NCBI GenBank assembly: GCA_937951625.1
Contig: CALFBP010000090.1
Span: forward strand, 1 to 39,586
DNA from: an uncultured Thermoguttaceae bacterium
GTDB taxonomy: Bacteria > Planctomycetota > Planctomycetia > Pirellulales > Thermoguttaceae
DNA length: 39,586 nt
Reading direction: 5' to 3'
The position numbers and the translations under genes were made by a program. This document shows, in pieces, positions 17,363-26,617 of this stretch; position 1 is the first letter of the stretch, and the number at the start of each line of letters is the position of its first letter. Below the pieces are notes generated by a model, which saw nothing but the letters and a program-made list of their open reading frames with translations, was not told the origin of the DNA and did not search any database.

Positions 17363-17698
17363 GACGAAGCAGGCAAGGAAGGGAGCCGTGACTGAATCAG
17401 CATCCGGCCGCGGCGAAGGTTGAGCAAGCTCCAAGCTCCAGGGTTACGCGGCGGTGATCACTGCCATCACTGTCCCGCCTAGCTCTCGGCGATTTCGCCT
17501 AAGCTACTCATTATGACGCATACCCCGAGCGGGTCAAGCGTGGGGCTCCACCGGCACGCACGCTTCGAGCTGGGTACAAGCGCCGATGGGCGACGCGGCC
17601 ATTCCCCGGCCGAAATTTTGCCCCTCGTCGTGACGGCGAACAGCGGCGAGCGTTCCTCTCTTAGGCCAAGAGGCTTGGCACCAGTGGGTCCGCAAAAC
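17363..17698. other. Intergenic region upstream of the metal transporter
   Basis: This 336-bp gap lies between the 3' end of queD and the 5' end of the ABC ATPase gene. I see no credible gene. The only clear structure is the dyad at 17451-17464. No recognisable Fur or Zur consensus box is present. Confidence 0.5.
17451..17464. promoter_or_regulatory. Dyad upstream of the metal transporter, candidate operator
   Basis: GCGGTGATCACTGC is a 14-bp palindrome with one mismatched pair, 89-102 bp upstream of the transporter start codon at 17362. It could be a site for a metal-responsive repressor, but it matches no consensus that I can name with confidence. Confidence 0.3.
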
Positions 17699-18121
17699 CT
17701 AGCGCGGGCCTGGGGGCGTTTCCGGGCAATACCACGCCGAGCACTGGGGCGTCTCCCAAAGTCGCACGCTCACCACTGGCAGCCCCTGCGACTTGGCCCG
17801 ATCATAAATCAGCCGCGCGAGGTTTTCGGCGGTCGGATTGAAATCCACCAGAAACAGCGGCTCGCCCAACTGAAGCAAGGCGGGTACGGCGGGATCCTCC
17901 CGATGCAGGATCATGCGATGGTCGAGCGTCTCGTCGATCCAGGCGGCCAGCGACCGCTTGATCTCCGAAAAATCGAGCACCATCCCCTGCCAGTTCAAAT
18001 CGTCGGTTTGCAAAGTGATTTCCACCTTGCCGTTGTGCCCGTGAAGGTGACGGCACTTGCCTTCATAGTGAAGCAGCCGGTGGCCGTAACAGAAATGGAT
18101 TTCGCGGGTGACTTGAAACAT
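17699..18121 (-). CDS. queD: 6-carboxy-5,6,7,8-tetrahydropterin synthase (QueD/PTPS family)
   Basis: The protein has 140 residues, the normal length for QueD. Zinc ligands H14 (YGHRL), H27 and H29 (HLHGHNG) are in place, with catalytic Cys C23 just before them. The DH pair at D67-H68, PTAENLA (96-102) and the substrate-anchoring E123 in LWETP complete the active site. It converts dihydroneopterin triphosphate to 6-carboxytetrahydropterin in the synthesis of 7-deazapurines (queuosine precursor). It lies 38 bp downstream of queC, so the two form a short operon. No queE or folE gene is in the window. PTPS paralogues exist, but pairing with queC and the C-x3-HxH motif favour QueD. Confidence 0.92.
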   Translation of the reverse strand: MFQVTREIHFCYGHRLLHYEGKCRHLHGHNGKVEITLQTDDLNWQGMVLDFSEIKRSLAAWIDETLDHRMILHREDPAVPALLQLGEPLFLVDFNPTAENLARLIYDRAKSQGLPVVSVRLWETPQCSAWYCPETPPGPR

Positions 18122-18159
18122 GGGTTCGCGAGGTCTCCACGACGTTGGAGAGCATTGTT

Positions 18160-18855
18160 TTATGGACTGGCGGATGAAAGCGGCGGCTGGGCATAGGGTG
18201 TTGGATCAGGCCATCCCATGACGCGAAACGCCGCCCGACGCTCCGCACACTTGTTGCACTGACCACAATGCATTCCAGCCACTGGTGCAATGCAAGAAAA
18301 AGTTAGTTCCAAAGGCAGCGTCTTGCCCTGTTCCATGACTTGCTGTTTGGTCCATCCGGCGAACGGGCGGAGGACGCGTACGCGCGGCCCCCGGCCCGCG
18401 TTCACCACGGTTTCAAACGCCTGAAAAAAATCCGCCTTCGCATCGGCAAAGGGATTGGTGGCCAGCACGCCAATCGCCAGCACTTCGATGCCGCGGAGCT
18501 GACACCACAGCGCCGCCTTGAGCAGCAAAAGGGCGTTACGGCCGGGCAGATACACGGCGTCGTCACTGCTTGCCTCGTCGGGGATGTTGTTTCCCGTCAG
18601 GCTCCAGTGATCCCCGTAGAGGTCGGCCAGCGGGAGGTCCAGCACCACCAGCGGGTCCAACGAGGGGAAGCGCTCGCCAATTCGCTGTAAGAACCGTTGG
18701 GCCGCGAGCAGCTCGACCGCTTCCCAGCAAAGTCCTGAACGGACGTAGAACGGCTGCACGTGGCGCCCGCTTCCCAGGAGATACCCCACAAGGATCCCGC
18801 TGTCCAGCCCGCCGCTCAGCAGCACCCCGACCGTTGACTGTTCGGTTCGACTCAT
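18160..18855 (-). CDS. queC: 7-cyano-7-deazaguanine synthase
   Basis: The protein has 231 residues. The PP-loop ATP-pyrophosphatase motif SGGLDSG is at 14-20, and the C-terminal zinc site is C188, C197, C200 and C203 (C-x8-C-x2-C-x2-C). QueC turns 7-carboxy-7-deazaguanine, ammonia and ATP into preQ0. ATG 18855 is chosen because it puts the PP-loop at the usual distance from the N-terminus and has GAAGG upstream. A TACAAT on the minus strand at 18877-18882 could be a -10 element. queD follows 38 bp later. Confidence 0.92.
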   Translation of the reverse strand: MSRTEQSTVGVLLSGGLDSGILVGYLLGSGRHVQPFYVRSGLCWEAVELLAAQRFLQRIGERFPSLDPLVVLDLPLADLYGDHWSLTGNNIPDEASSDDAVYLPGRNALLLLKAALWCQLRGIEVLAIGVLATNPFADAKADFFQAFETVVNAGRGPRVRVLRPFAGWTKQQVMEQGKTLPLELTFSCIAPVAGMHCGQCNKCAERRAAFRVMGWPDPTPYAQPPLSSASP

Positions 18856-19035
18856 TCGTTCGACCTTCAAGCGTGTATTGTAGAACGTGACGGGCGCCGG
18901 GCCTAGAGCCGATGCTTGGGAACGACTTGGCCCTAAGCTCTGGGGAAGCCTGACGGCGACGAATCCAAAGCACCAAATGCTGCTTGGCACATGCTCTGGC
19001 CAAATCGTTTTGAGCAGTCCAGCCTCGATTTTCGT

Positions 19036-19824
19036 TCAGCCGATGCCCGCGCTGGCATTCGGGCGGATGCGCATGGTAGCGAGGTCGAGTTCGGGCACAA
19101 GCAAAAACCGGTCAAGCTGGGCCGCGGCGTAGAGGTCGTCCTCCATGCCGATGGCCACGAGCTTTTGCCCGGCCAGGCTTTTCCGCAACTGATCGGCAAG
19201 CAGGCCGGGCGGGATTTTCTCGCCGCCGCTGGCCATGGAGGGAGGAATCGCGTCGATCCAGCATTGGCGGGCGTCGATGGCCTGGCCGTTCAGCCGGTAC
19301 GCGTTGCGCGAGCCGCGTTGAAGCCGGTCCACCAAAAGGCCCGCAAGAAGCACATCGTCGCGCGTCACTTCATCATTGGACCCGGCGCAGATCAGCGCGA
19401 TGCGTTGGCGCGACATCAGTCGGCTCGTCAATGCGGCGGCATTGACAAAGGCCCCGAGAAGGACTTCCTCGGCAGCGTGGCAGCGGGTCATCGCCCGGGT
19501 GCCGTTGGTCGTGGTCATCACCACCGTCTTGCCCGCCACGGCCGGGGCGTCGTACTCCAAGGGCGAATTGCCCAAATCGAAGCCCTCGATCCGCAGCCCG
19601 CCGCGCTCGCCGCCGAGCACGACCTGCGCACGCGGATAGCCCGCGGCCGCCGCCAACGCGTCGTCAATCTCAAGGCAAGGAATCACCTCCGCCGCCCCCG
19701 CGTCCAAGGCGTATAAAATCGTGGTCGTGGCCCGCAATACGTCGATCACCACCGCCGTGGTTCCGGACAGTTCCTCCGGTTCGAACTGCGTGGGCAACTC
19801 GAAGACATTCAACTTGGGTTGCAT
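19036..19824 (-). CDS. comB: 2-phosphosulfolactate phosphatase (ComB family)
   Basis: The 262-residue product resembles ComB throughout, including VVIDVLRATTTI near the N-terminus (about residues 25-36), VVLGGERGG, the GNSPLEY stretch and TTTNGTRAM. ComB hydrolyses 2-phosphosulfolactate to sulfolactate with Mg2+. The reaction belongs to coenzyme M synthesis in methanogens, but the family is common in bacteria without coenzyme M, where sulfolactate or a related product is presumed. ATG 19824 gives the standard N-terminus and has AAGGA upstream. It diverges from the KaiC-like ATPase gene across a 262-bp spacer. No comA or comC is nearby. Confidence 0.88.
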   Translation of the reverse strand: MQPKLNVFELPTQFEPEELSGTTAVVIDVLRATTTILYALDAGAAEVIPCLEIDDALAAAAGYPRAQVVLGGERGGLRIEGFDLGNSPLEYDAPAVAGKTVVMTTTNGTRAMTRCHAAEEVLLGAFVNAAALTSRLMSRQRIALICAGSNDEVTRDDVLLAGLLVDRLQRGSRNAYRLNGQAIDARQCWIDAIPPSMASGGEKIPPGLLADQLRKSLAGQKLVAIGMEDDLYAAAQLDRFLLVPELDLATMRIRPNASAGIG

Positions 19825-20086
19825 GAGGCTGTTTTCCTTGCGGCGGACGGGGCCACCCAAACCATTCAATCTTAAGGTGGTGAAGCGAACGCCGCAACGG
19901 TCTGACCGTCTTACGCAATAGTGCCGAATTGGTGTTGCGGGCGACGATGCGGGAGCAACCACGCTGGCACCGGTGCTCACGCGGCCGTACAATCGAGCCT
20001 TTCGGCCCAGAGGCGTTCACGCGAAAAGCGATCCACGTTGCTGCGGCTTTCCGCTGCATGTCGGGGAGCCGCCGTGGATCGTCCCC

Positions 20087-20992
20087 ATGGTTCGACTTTT
20101 TCAACACATGATGGCGATGCGACTTTCTACGGGCATTGTGGCCCTCGACGAGGTGCTCGGCGGCGGGTTGCTGCCGGGGACACTGACCGTGGTGGTCGGT
20201 TCGGCGGGCATCGGCAAGACGCAGCTTGGACTTCAGTTTTTGCACGCGGGCAAGCGACAGGAGGGCCGCGCGGGAATTGTTTTCGACATGAGCTCCCGCG
20301 GCGACTCGCAACACCACGCCGAGTACGCCCGGCGAATGTTCGGCTGGGAATTGGAGACGATGGATCCCCAGCCCCACGTGCCGCTAACGGACTTCTTTTC
20401 GCCCCAGCGGCGGCACGGCGATTATTTGCACGTCTTCGACCTGAGCGGGCGGCGTGTGACCCGCAGGGATCTGGATTTCGATGCCCAGCTCGATTGGCAG
20501 GCCGAGATCACGCGGCGTTTGAATTGCGCGATCGCCTTTTTCTACGGGAACTTCATCCGCGGCGTACGGCGCGCGGTCATCGATGGAATCGAGCCGGTCG
20601 AGCGGCCTAGCGACTCGATCCAACTGGAACTCTTCGAATACGTCTACCACCAGATTCTTCGCAAAGACGCCGAATGGGTCGCACGCGACTTATTCCGCGA
20701 AAACTTTCGCCAAAACGCCGAGCAAGTGACGGCGCACGTTTACGACCCCGCCACGATCGGCTGCATGTTGCTTCAGACTGCCCAGGAAACCTCGCTCGAC
20801 GCTCTTTTGGAACGACCGCTCGACGAGGGCGACCTGTTGAGCAATGCCAACACGGTGCTTTACATGGGCAAGGTCCGCGAGGGGACGAAATTCCGCCGGG
20901 CCTTGTACGTGGCCAAGCACCGCGGCAGCGCCTGCGCGGACGAGATCATCCTTTACACGATTGGCGATCGCGGCATTCAGTTGGAAGCCTGA
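20087..20992 (+). CDS. KaiC-like single-domain RecA-superfamily ATPase
   Basis: The 301-residue product has one RecA-type ATPase domain. It opens with [19 protein letters not shown] (14-32), followed by Walker A GSAGIGKT (38-45); AVIDGIEP further on is the likely Walker B strand. KaiC and its archaeal relatives share this start. Here only one ATPase module is present, so a circadian function is not implied. The exact start is unclear. ATG 20087 is used, with ATG 20108, 20111 and 20117 as alternatives just before the conserved region, and no strong ribosome site at any of them. The gene converges on the small basic gene at 21023-21115. Confidence 0.8.
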   Translation: MVRLFQHMMAMRLSTGIVALDEVLGGGLLPGTLTVVVGSAGIGKTQLGLQFLHAGKRQEGRAGIVFDMSSRGDSQHHAEYARRMFGWELETMDPQPHVPLTDFFSPQRRHGDYLHVFDLSGRRVTRRDLDFDAQLDWQAEITRRLNCAIAFFYGNFIRGVRRAVIDGIEPVERPSDSIQLELFEYVYHQILRKDAEWVARDLFRENFRQNAEQVTAHVYDPATIGCMLLQTAQETSLDALLERPLDEGDLLSNANTVLYMGKVREGTKFRRALYVAKHRGSACADEIILYTIGDRGIQLEA

Positions 20993-21022
20993 GCCGCCTT
21001 TCGGCGACATCTTCGCGAAACG

Positions 21023-21115
21023 CTACTTGCTGCTGCGGGCGCAGCGCGAACCAGCCGCTTTCTTCTTGGCGACCTTTTTGGGAGCGGCTTTCTTGACGGT
21101 CTTCTTGACGGCCAC
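21023..21115 (-). CDS. 30-residue lysine/alanine-rich basic peptide
   Basis: On the minus strand AAAGGAGGTGA stands six bases or fewer before GTG 21115, about as good a ribosome site as exists in this window. The short frame encodes MAVKKTVKKAAPKKVAKKK followed by eleven more residues, ending in TAG at 21023-21025. Eleven of 30 residues are Lys and two are Arg. The PKK/AKK pattern resembles the tails of histone H1-like and HU-type DNA-binding proteins. A nucleic-acid-binding or nucleoid role is inferred from charge alone. It lies 97 bp downstream of dgkA on the same strand. Confidence 0.65.
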   Translation of the reverse strand: MAVKKTVKKAAPKKVAKKKAAGSRCARSSK

Positions 21116-21212
21116 GGTTTTCACCTCCTTTGCGAATACAACTCGTGCCTGAGATAGAAACGTTTGACTGGCAGTATACCGGTCTTGCTTTGCACGTCAA
21201 GAGTTTTTTGAC

Positions 21213-21596
21213 TCACTTCGCCACTCGAGCGGCGAGGGCCGGACCGAACACCAAAATCGCGATCACTGCCGCGCCCACCGCCGCGATCAGCACCGCGCCA
21301 GCCGAGACGTCTTTGGATTTTTCCACCAAGGGATGAAAATCAGGCGAGGCAGCGTCGGCCAGAAACTCGAAGGCGGTGTTCAATGCCTCGGCGGTCCATA
21401 CAGCCACGATCGCCAAAACGATCCAGCACCACTGCGCCGACGAAATGCCCAGCCACCAGCCCGTCAGACACACCAGCAACGTGGCCAAAGCATGAATCCA
21501 GGCGTTGTGCTGCGAGGCCAGCATCACGCCGATGCCGCGAAAGGCGTACTTGAACGAGCGAATCCGCCCGCGCAGCGTGAATGGACGTCGGCGCAT
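21213..21596 (-). CDS. dgkA: Diacylglycerol kinase / undecaprenol kinase (DgkA family)
   Basis: This 127-residue protein has the size and three membrane segments of prokaryotic DgkA. The two family signatures are present: EALNTAFEFLAD (about residues 70-81) and KSKDVSAGAVLIAA (about 93-106). It phosphorylates a lipid alcohol at the inner membrane; in many bacteria outside the Enterobacteria the substrate is undecaprenol rather than diacylglycerol. Its ATG starts immediately after the TAG of the HEAT-repeat gene with no spacer, so translation is probably coupled. Confidence 0.92.
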   Translation of the reverse strand: MRRRPFTLRGRIRSFKYAFRGIGVMLASQHNAWIHALATLLVCLTGWWLGISSAQWCWIVLAIVAVWTAEALNTAFEFLADAASPDFHPLVEKSKDVSAGAVLIAAVGAAVIAILVFGPALAARVAK

Positions 21597-24137
21597 CTAG
21601 GGCTCCCCGGGAGTTACCATGACGCCGCTCAATGGTTTGCCGTCCGCAGCGCGGAGCCGGCAGCAGACCGACCATGCGCCGCCACCCTGGGTGATTTTCA
21701 GCAACAACACGTTAAGTCCCTGCCTGAGTTTGACCTTGACCTTGTCCTGGTCGGGCGAAGTGGCGCGGACCGCGTTGTTGGCGTGGACCACCTGTCCGTT
21801 GAGCCACACCTTCACCCCGTCGTCGCTGCCGATCTCCAGCAAGGCGTCTTGCTCTTTGGTCGAGGCAATCGCAGTCTTCAAATAGCAGACGCGGTTGTTG
21901 CCACCGAGGATCTTATCCAATTCGACGAGCCGCGGTCCACTCCCATTCGGCGCCAACAAGGGGTGCCACTCGGCCTGCGCGCCTGGCGTCTCGGGTGCAA
22001 AGGGGATATCGAACAAAGCGCGGCCGTCTTTACCATCCTGGGTATAAGGGCCGGAGAGCATCCAGGCGAGGATGTAGCCGTCGGGCGACTGGCCAGCGTT
22101 CTTGAGCGACTCCAAGGCCTCCTCGGCCTCCTTGGCGACCTCGGCGGTCGTGGCATGGGCCTTGATCTCTTCGAGTGCGGCCTTGGCTTGTTTGGGATAA
22201 ACCGCTCCGATTTGCCGGGCCAGGCGGATCATGGCGGAGTTCGCCTCATTGGTCAACGCGGGATCTTTTGCGCACTGTTGGAGCAATTCCAGCGCCTCCA
22301 AGGCGGGCAATTGGGCCAAACCGGCAATGGCCTGTTTCTTCTCCTCTGCGCGTTGGGCTGTCTCCAGCACCGCGCGGTAGATCGCCACGCGCTCCGGCAA
22401 CGCGATCTCCCTCCGATTCGCCAATCGGAGGCAGCCGTCGCGCAGGGCCAGGACGGCATGCGCCGGTTTTTTTGCGGATTTCGCCAGCGCGATTAAGTGG
22501 GGTACCGCGGCGACCTCGGGCCAGGCAACCAGGGTGCGGACGGCCGCCTCGCGGACTTCTTCGTCGGCATCGTCGATCGCCTTGCGGACCACCTCCAAGG
22601 CTTCTTCACCGCCCGTGTGAACCAGTAAGCGAAGGATCGCACTCCGCGCGGCGGGATTCGAGGCCTTGTCCAGTGCGGTCAGGAGAGCCATCGCCGCTTC
22701 CCGTTTGTCTGAAGCGCTCTTGCAGATCCTCTCTACGGCTTCGGCCGCCGCCGCTTGCACCTGCGGGCTTCCGGACTCGATCACCTCGGCGGCCAGCAAT
22801 GGCAACTGCTCGGTCGTGCCCATGGCCCCCAAGGCTTTGGCGGCCACCACCGCCACGCTCGCGTCCGGGGCCTTCAACAGCCGCACCAAGTGGGGAAGCA
22901 CGGACGTTACCCGACGGTTGGCCAGGGCGGCGAGCACCACCTCCCGGTCCGCAGCGCCGGCAGATTCCAGCATTCGCACGAGGGCCTCGTCAATTCCCGG
23001 TCTCGCCATGCGATCGAGCACTTTCTGCGCCCTCTCGGCAAGCGGCTTGTCGACGCCGCGGGCAAGGCGCACGAGGAGCGGTACATCGGCTGCTTCCCCG
23101 TGATGTTCCAAGCATTCCAACGCCGCCACTTGGACTTCCCAATCTTTGGTTTGATTAAGGATCGCCAAAGCCGAAGCGCGGAGCGGCGTCTGGAGATCAT
23201 CGGCCCAAACGCCAAGCAAAGCGCGCTGGGCCTCGGGGGCCAGGCTCGGCAATCGCTGGGCAACCGCGGCCTTAAATTCCTTGCTCTTGGACGCAGCACA
23301 CGCCGCGACGGCAGCCGTCCGCAGTGCGGCGTCGTCGCCCTGAGCCAAATCGCCAACGAGCGCGGCGGCCTCGTTCCCGGGCAGACTGCTCACCAATCCT
23401 TGGACCGCGGCGGTGCGGATCGCTTTGGGTTGCCCCGGCTCCAACAAAGCGCGAAACATCCGGACGGCTTCCGTCTTCTTGCCCGCCGCCGACAGATGGT
23501 TGGCGGCGGTGATTTGAGCGCGGGCGAGCGTGCGCGCCAACGAGGGCGACGTCGGGAGATTCTCCAAGGTCTTGGCCGCTTCCAGGGTTCCGATTTGTCC
23601 GAGGGCCAGGATTGCAGCCTCGGCCACAGCCGCGTCCTCATCGGCGGCGAGACGGCCTAACGCAGCGACGGCCTCCGCGTCGCGTCGCGATCCGATCGAC
23701 GAAATCACTCCCGCTAGCAGTTTTCCTTTGACCTTGGGCAAGGCGTTTCGTAGGGCCGCGGCCGCCGAGGGATCGGGATGCGATTCCAGGGCCATGCGGG
23801 CGGGATGCGACAGATCCTCGTCGGCAAGCAATTCCGCCACGGCTGGTACGCACGCCGCGGAACCCACCACGCCCAGCCACCGGCAGATGTAGCGCTTGGC
23901 GTCCTTGGTCGTCTGGGGCGATTGGAGCACGGCCAGGAGCCTCGTTTCGATTTCCTTGTAGCCCGAAGCGGGCGTCTTGCGAATCTCGGCCTCGATCTCC
24001 GCCAGCGGTTCACGGCTCTGACCAAACCGATACTTCGCCAACTCGTCGTAGGGATCGGCGACCGCCGGCATCGCCAGCAGCAGGAGCGCGAACAGACCAA
24101 GTGTCGGAATCAGGACGGAGGAAACGATCGGTTTCAT
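21597..24137 (-). CDS. Exported HEAT-repeat protein with C-terminal beta-sandwich-like domain
   Basis: The protein has 846 residues. A signal peptide is clear (hydrophobic residues 8-25, ending AVADP). From about 45 to 690 it consists of HEAT / PBS-lyase-like repeats, alpha-helical units with recurring DxxVxxAAxxALG patterns such as LAADEDAAVAEAAILALGQI. The last ~150 residues differ: ILAWMLSGPYTQDG and LLEIGSDDGVKVWLNGQVV resemble the galactose-binding/PA14-like domains often found at the end of planctomycete secreted proteins. A scaffold or binding role outside the cytoplasm is inferred. A GAGGGA ribosome site precedes ATG 24137. It lies 75 bp downstream of the PQQ lipoprotein gene and abuts dgkA. 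Confidence 0.88.
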   Translation of the reverse strand: MKPIVSSVLIPTLGLFALLLLAMPAVADPYDELAKYRFGQSREPLAEIEAEIRKTPASGYKEIETRLLAVLQSPQTTKDAKRYICRWLGVVGSAACVPAVAELLADEDLSHPARMALESHPDPSAAAALRNALPKVKGKLLAGVISSIGSRRDAEAVAALGRLAADEDAAVAEAAILALGQIGTLEAAKTLENLPTSPSLARTLARAQITAANHLSAAGKKTEAVRMFRALLEPGQPKAIRTAAVQGLVSSLPGNEAAALVGDLAQGDDAALRTAAVAACAASKSKEFKAAVAQRLPSLAPEAQRALLGVWADDLQTPLRASALAILNQTKDWEVQVAALECLEHHGEAADVPLLVRLARGVDKPLAERAQKVLDRMARPGIDEALVRMLESAGAADREVVLAALANRRVTSVLPHLVRLLKAPDASVAVVAAKALGAMGTTEQLPLLAAEVIESGSPQVQAAAAEAVERICKSASDKREAAMALLTALDKASNPAARSAILRLLVHTGGEEALEVVRKAIDDADEEVREAAVRTLVAWPEVAAVPHLIALAKSAKKPAHAVLALRDGCLRLANRREIALPERVAIYRAVLETAQRAEEKKQAIAGLAQLPALEALELLQQCAKDPALTNEANSAMIRLARQIGAVYPKQAKAALEEIKAHATTAEVAKEAEEALESLKNAGQSPDGYILAWMLSGPYTQDGKDGRALFDIPFAPETPGAQAEWHPLLAPNGSGPRLVELDKILGGNNRVCYLKTAIASTKEQDALLEIGSDDGVKVWLNGQVVHANNAVRATSPDQDKVKVKLRQGLNVLLLKITQGGGAWSVCCRLRAADGKPLSGVMVTPGEP

Positions 24138-24173
24138 GGTTCAGCGTCCCTCGTAAAGCAGGAGCCACATGAC

Positions 24174-24189
24174 GGTTTTCGCAAAAACC
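24174..24189. terminator. Small hairpin between the PQQ and HEAT genes
   Basis: GGTTTT and AAAACC form a perfect 6-bp stem around a 4-base loop in the 75-bp gap. There is no T-run on the minus strand after it. It may weaken read-through between the two genes, or be incidental. Confidence 0.25.
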
Positions 24190-24212
24190 ATTTTGACAGC
24201 GCGGGGCACCGT

Positions 24213-25607
24213 CTAATCTCGCTTGCGTACCTCGTAGGCATGGAGCTGGTCGCTATGCCGCACGTACAGCCGTCCCCCGATGACCACGGGATGGGCCCAC
24301 GAGGGGCCTTCGCCGCCCGAGGGCACCTTGAACCGACTGATGACCTTGTGGGCCTTAGGAGTAGCTTCCACCAGGCCCACGTCCCGCTGCTCGCTCAGCG
24401 TGTACAGCATGCCCTCGGCAAAAGTGAGCGATCCCTTGCCCACGCCACGCTCGGAGTACATCCTCTTTCCCGTCTTCCATTCCAGACACATCCATTGTCC
24501 TCGGTAGCTCGAGCCGTAAAGGTAGCCGTCCAAGAAGATCACGCCGCCGTGATGGTTGTCGAGGTCCTTGGTCTTCCACACTTGTTCGACCGAGGCCTTC
24601 CGGCCCTCTACGGTGAGCTTCAAGAGGACCGAACCGGTGCCGTAGCCGGAGCACAAAAACACATGGCCCTCGCGATAGATGGGCGAGGTGGCGTTGACAT
24701 CGTAGGCGGTTTCGTGCGGGTAGGTGCAAAGCAACTCGCCGGTGTCGGCGTTGACGGCGAGAAAGGCCTTCGCGTTCATGGTGAGGATCATGCGAAGCCC
24801 TTGGTCCTCGACCAACACGGGCGAGGCGTAGCTGGTCCTCACGTGGGTCGAGGGGGTGGTCCAGACGGTCTTGCCGGTCATCTTGTCCAAAGCGGCCACG
24901 CTCGCCTTGTCGCCGCCCGGACAGCAAATCACCCGCTCGCCATCAATCAATACCGACTCGGCCAATCCCCACGTGATGTTCTGGCCACCGAATTCCCGGA
25001 GAATGTTGACGCTCCAGATCTTCTTGCCTGTTTTGGCTTCGTAGCAGGTCAACTCGCCCAGCGGCGACTCATGATAGACGCGGTCGCCGTCGATGGTTGG
25101 GGTTCCCCGGGTCCCTGGATAGTCGTTGGTCCACGCCGGGCCGTTGTCGGCTTGCCACTGGAGCTTGCCGTCCAAATCCAGCGCACTGACCACGGTCTTG
25201 TTGTCGATGTTTCCCGCAGTATAGATCAGCCCGTTGGCCAACGTCACACTCGCGTAGCCGTGCCCTAGCCCCTTAGCGGTCCACAATAGGGGAGGCCCGG
25301 ACTTCGGCCATTCCTTCAACAGGCCGGTGTCGGGCGAAAGGTTATCACCGTTCGGTCCATGGAAACGCGGCCAAAGAGGACTGCCGGAGACAGCAGCGCT
25401 GGTCGATGTCGCGACGACATCGGAAACGACCTTTGGCTGGGCCGACGTCGTGGCGCCGACCGGCGAGGTGGCATGGACCGGCAGGGTAGCCTCGACCGGC
25501 AGGGCCTTGTCCGGCGTTTTCGCGGCAGGCGAGCCCTCTTTGCCCGCACAGCCAACCGCCATGGCGAGGAACAACCATAAACCGCCCCAAACTCGCCGCC
25601 AAGGCAT
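24213..25607 (-). CDS. PQQ-like beta-propeller lipoprotein
   Basis: This 464-residue protein has a lipoprotein signal with the modified Cys at C20 (AMAVGC), so it should be membrane-anchored outside the cytoplasm. After a Pro/Thr/Ala-rich linker the domain begins with WPRFHGPNGDN (about 79-89). It then runs through repeated propeller blades of the BamB/quinoprotein type, such as VVSALDLDGKLQWQ, LTCYEAKTGKKIWSV and VAALDKMTGKTVW. This class is abundant in planctomycetes and usually lacks proven quinone binding. A strong GGAGGAGG precedes ATG 25607. Confidence 0.9.
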   Translation of the reverse strand: MPWRRVWGGLWLFLAMAVGCAGKEGSPAAKTPDKALPVEATLPVHATSPVGATTSAQPKVVSDVVATSTSAAVSGSPLWPRFHGPNGDNLSPDTGLLKEWPKSGPPLLWTAKGLGHGYASVTLANGLIYTAGNIDNKTVVSALDLDGKLQWQADNGPAWTNDYPGTRGTPTIDGDRVYHESPLGELTCYEAKTGKKIWSVNILREFGGQNITWGLAESVLIDGERVICCPGGDKASVAALDKMTGKTVWTTPSTHVRTSYASPVLVEDQGLRMILTMNAKAFLAVNADTGELLCTYPHETAYDVNATSPIYREGHVFLCSGYGTGSVLLKLTVEGRKASVEQVWKTKDLDNHHGGVIFLDGYLYGSSYRGQWMCLEWKTGKRMYSERGVGKGSLTFAEGMLYTLSEQRDVGLVEATPKAHKVISRFKVPSGGEGPSWAHPVVIGGRLYVRHSDQLHAYEVRKRD

Positions 25608-25744
25608 AGAACCTTTCCTCCTCCGTTGTCAGCCCCTCAAACTCACCATCATGATCGTTCCGGGCATTCCCGGACTTGCCACCATACCACATCGCTTGGG
25701 ACGAAGCCAGAAGACCCCTGCGACAATGCGCGGCGGCGATGGCC

Positions 25745-26617
25745 TCAGTAATCCCCCAGCGGTTGGCCGTCGTTCCTGGCCGCGAGGCGTTGGAGCGTCT
25801 CCCCGTCGATCGTGTCCTTGATGAAGTGGATGGAAGCGTCGGCGAAGAGGAAATGCGCCCCGCCGGGGTGCCGACTGCTGAAGGCCTGATCGCCCGACCC
25901 GTTGATGCGGTACGCCGGATCGGCGTCGAGGAACCACATCGTATCGCTGATGTAAATCGACGTGCCTTGCGAGCCGCGCATCCCCGCCCACAACGCCCCC
26001 ACGTGTCCTTCGGCGAACGGGTCGAGCTGGCATTCCCCCACGGCGGCCGTGTTCGATGAGCCGTCGGGAATCGTTTCCAGCGAAATCGCGCTGTTCAAAA
26101 AAATCGTCCCGTTCTGGCGAGTCATGTCTTCGTAGGTGGTGGTCAGCAGCGGCGAGCTTCCGGTCACGCCTCGGTAATTCGACTTGGCATAAAATCCCTT
26201 GCGGTGGTTGAGGTCGGGGCCGGTGTCCGAGGGGCAGATAAACACGTCAAGCCGCGTCTGAGCCACCGCGGTGGGCGGAGCGAAGCTGACCCCGCCGGCA
26301 AACGGCTGCCGCACCACGTCCAACTCTTGATAAAGCGGCCCCTGCTCCAGATGCGGTAGGAGATAGGCCGACCAAGTCCAGTGTGGGCCCCGGTAGTCTT
26401 CCAACGTGCCAAGATACCCCGGCGGCAAGACTTGATGCACGCCGTGATACTGGTGCAAAGCGATGCCGAGTTGGCGAAGGTGGTTTGCGCAGCGGGCCCG
26501 CCGGGCCGATTCCCGCGCCGCCTGAACTGCCGGCAACAACAAGCCGACCAGGATGGCGATAATCGCCATCACGACCAATAGCTCGACCAATGTGAAGCCC
26601 AACGCCTTACGTCGCAT
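25745..26617 (-). CDS. DUF1559 pilin-like protein with prepilin leader
   Basis: The protein has 290 residues. The N-terminus [19 protein letters not shown] is a type II secretion/type IV pilin leader: a prepilin peptidase would cut after G7 and methylate F8, leaving a hydrophobic helix. The rest is the DUF1559 fold typical of planctomycetes, including [17 protein letters not shown] and the C-terminal [18 protein letters not shown] box. ATG 26617 gives the shortest leader; ATG 26632 is an alternative and neither has a clear ribosome site. DUF1559 genes are usually present in many copies and their function is unresolved; the protein is likely at the cell surface. Confidence 0.93.
   Translation of the reverse strand: MRRKALGFTLVELLVVMAIIAILVGLLLPAVQAARESARRARCANHLRQLGIALHQYHGVHQVLPPGYLGTLEDYRGPHWTWSAYLLPHLEQGPLYQELDVVRQPFAGGVSFAPPTAVAQTRLDVFICPSDTGPDLNHRKGFYAKSNYRGVTGSSPLLTTTYEDMTRQNGTIFLNSAISLETIPDGSSNTAAVGECQLDPFAEGHVGALWAGMRGSQGTSIYISDTMWFLDADPAYRINGSGDQAFSSRHPGGAHFLFADASIHFIKDTIDGETLQRLAARNDGQPLGDY

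Noticed and set aside
18856-19035. A preQ1 riboswitch upstream of queC
   Set aside because: The short conserved aptamer core and A-rich tail are not found on the minus strand in this interval.
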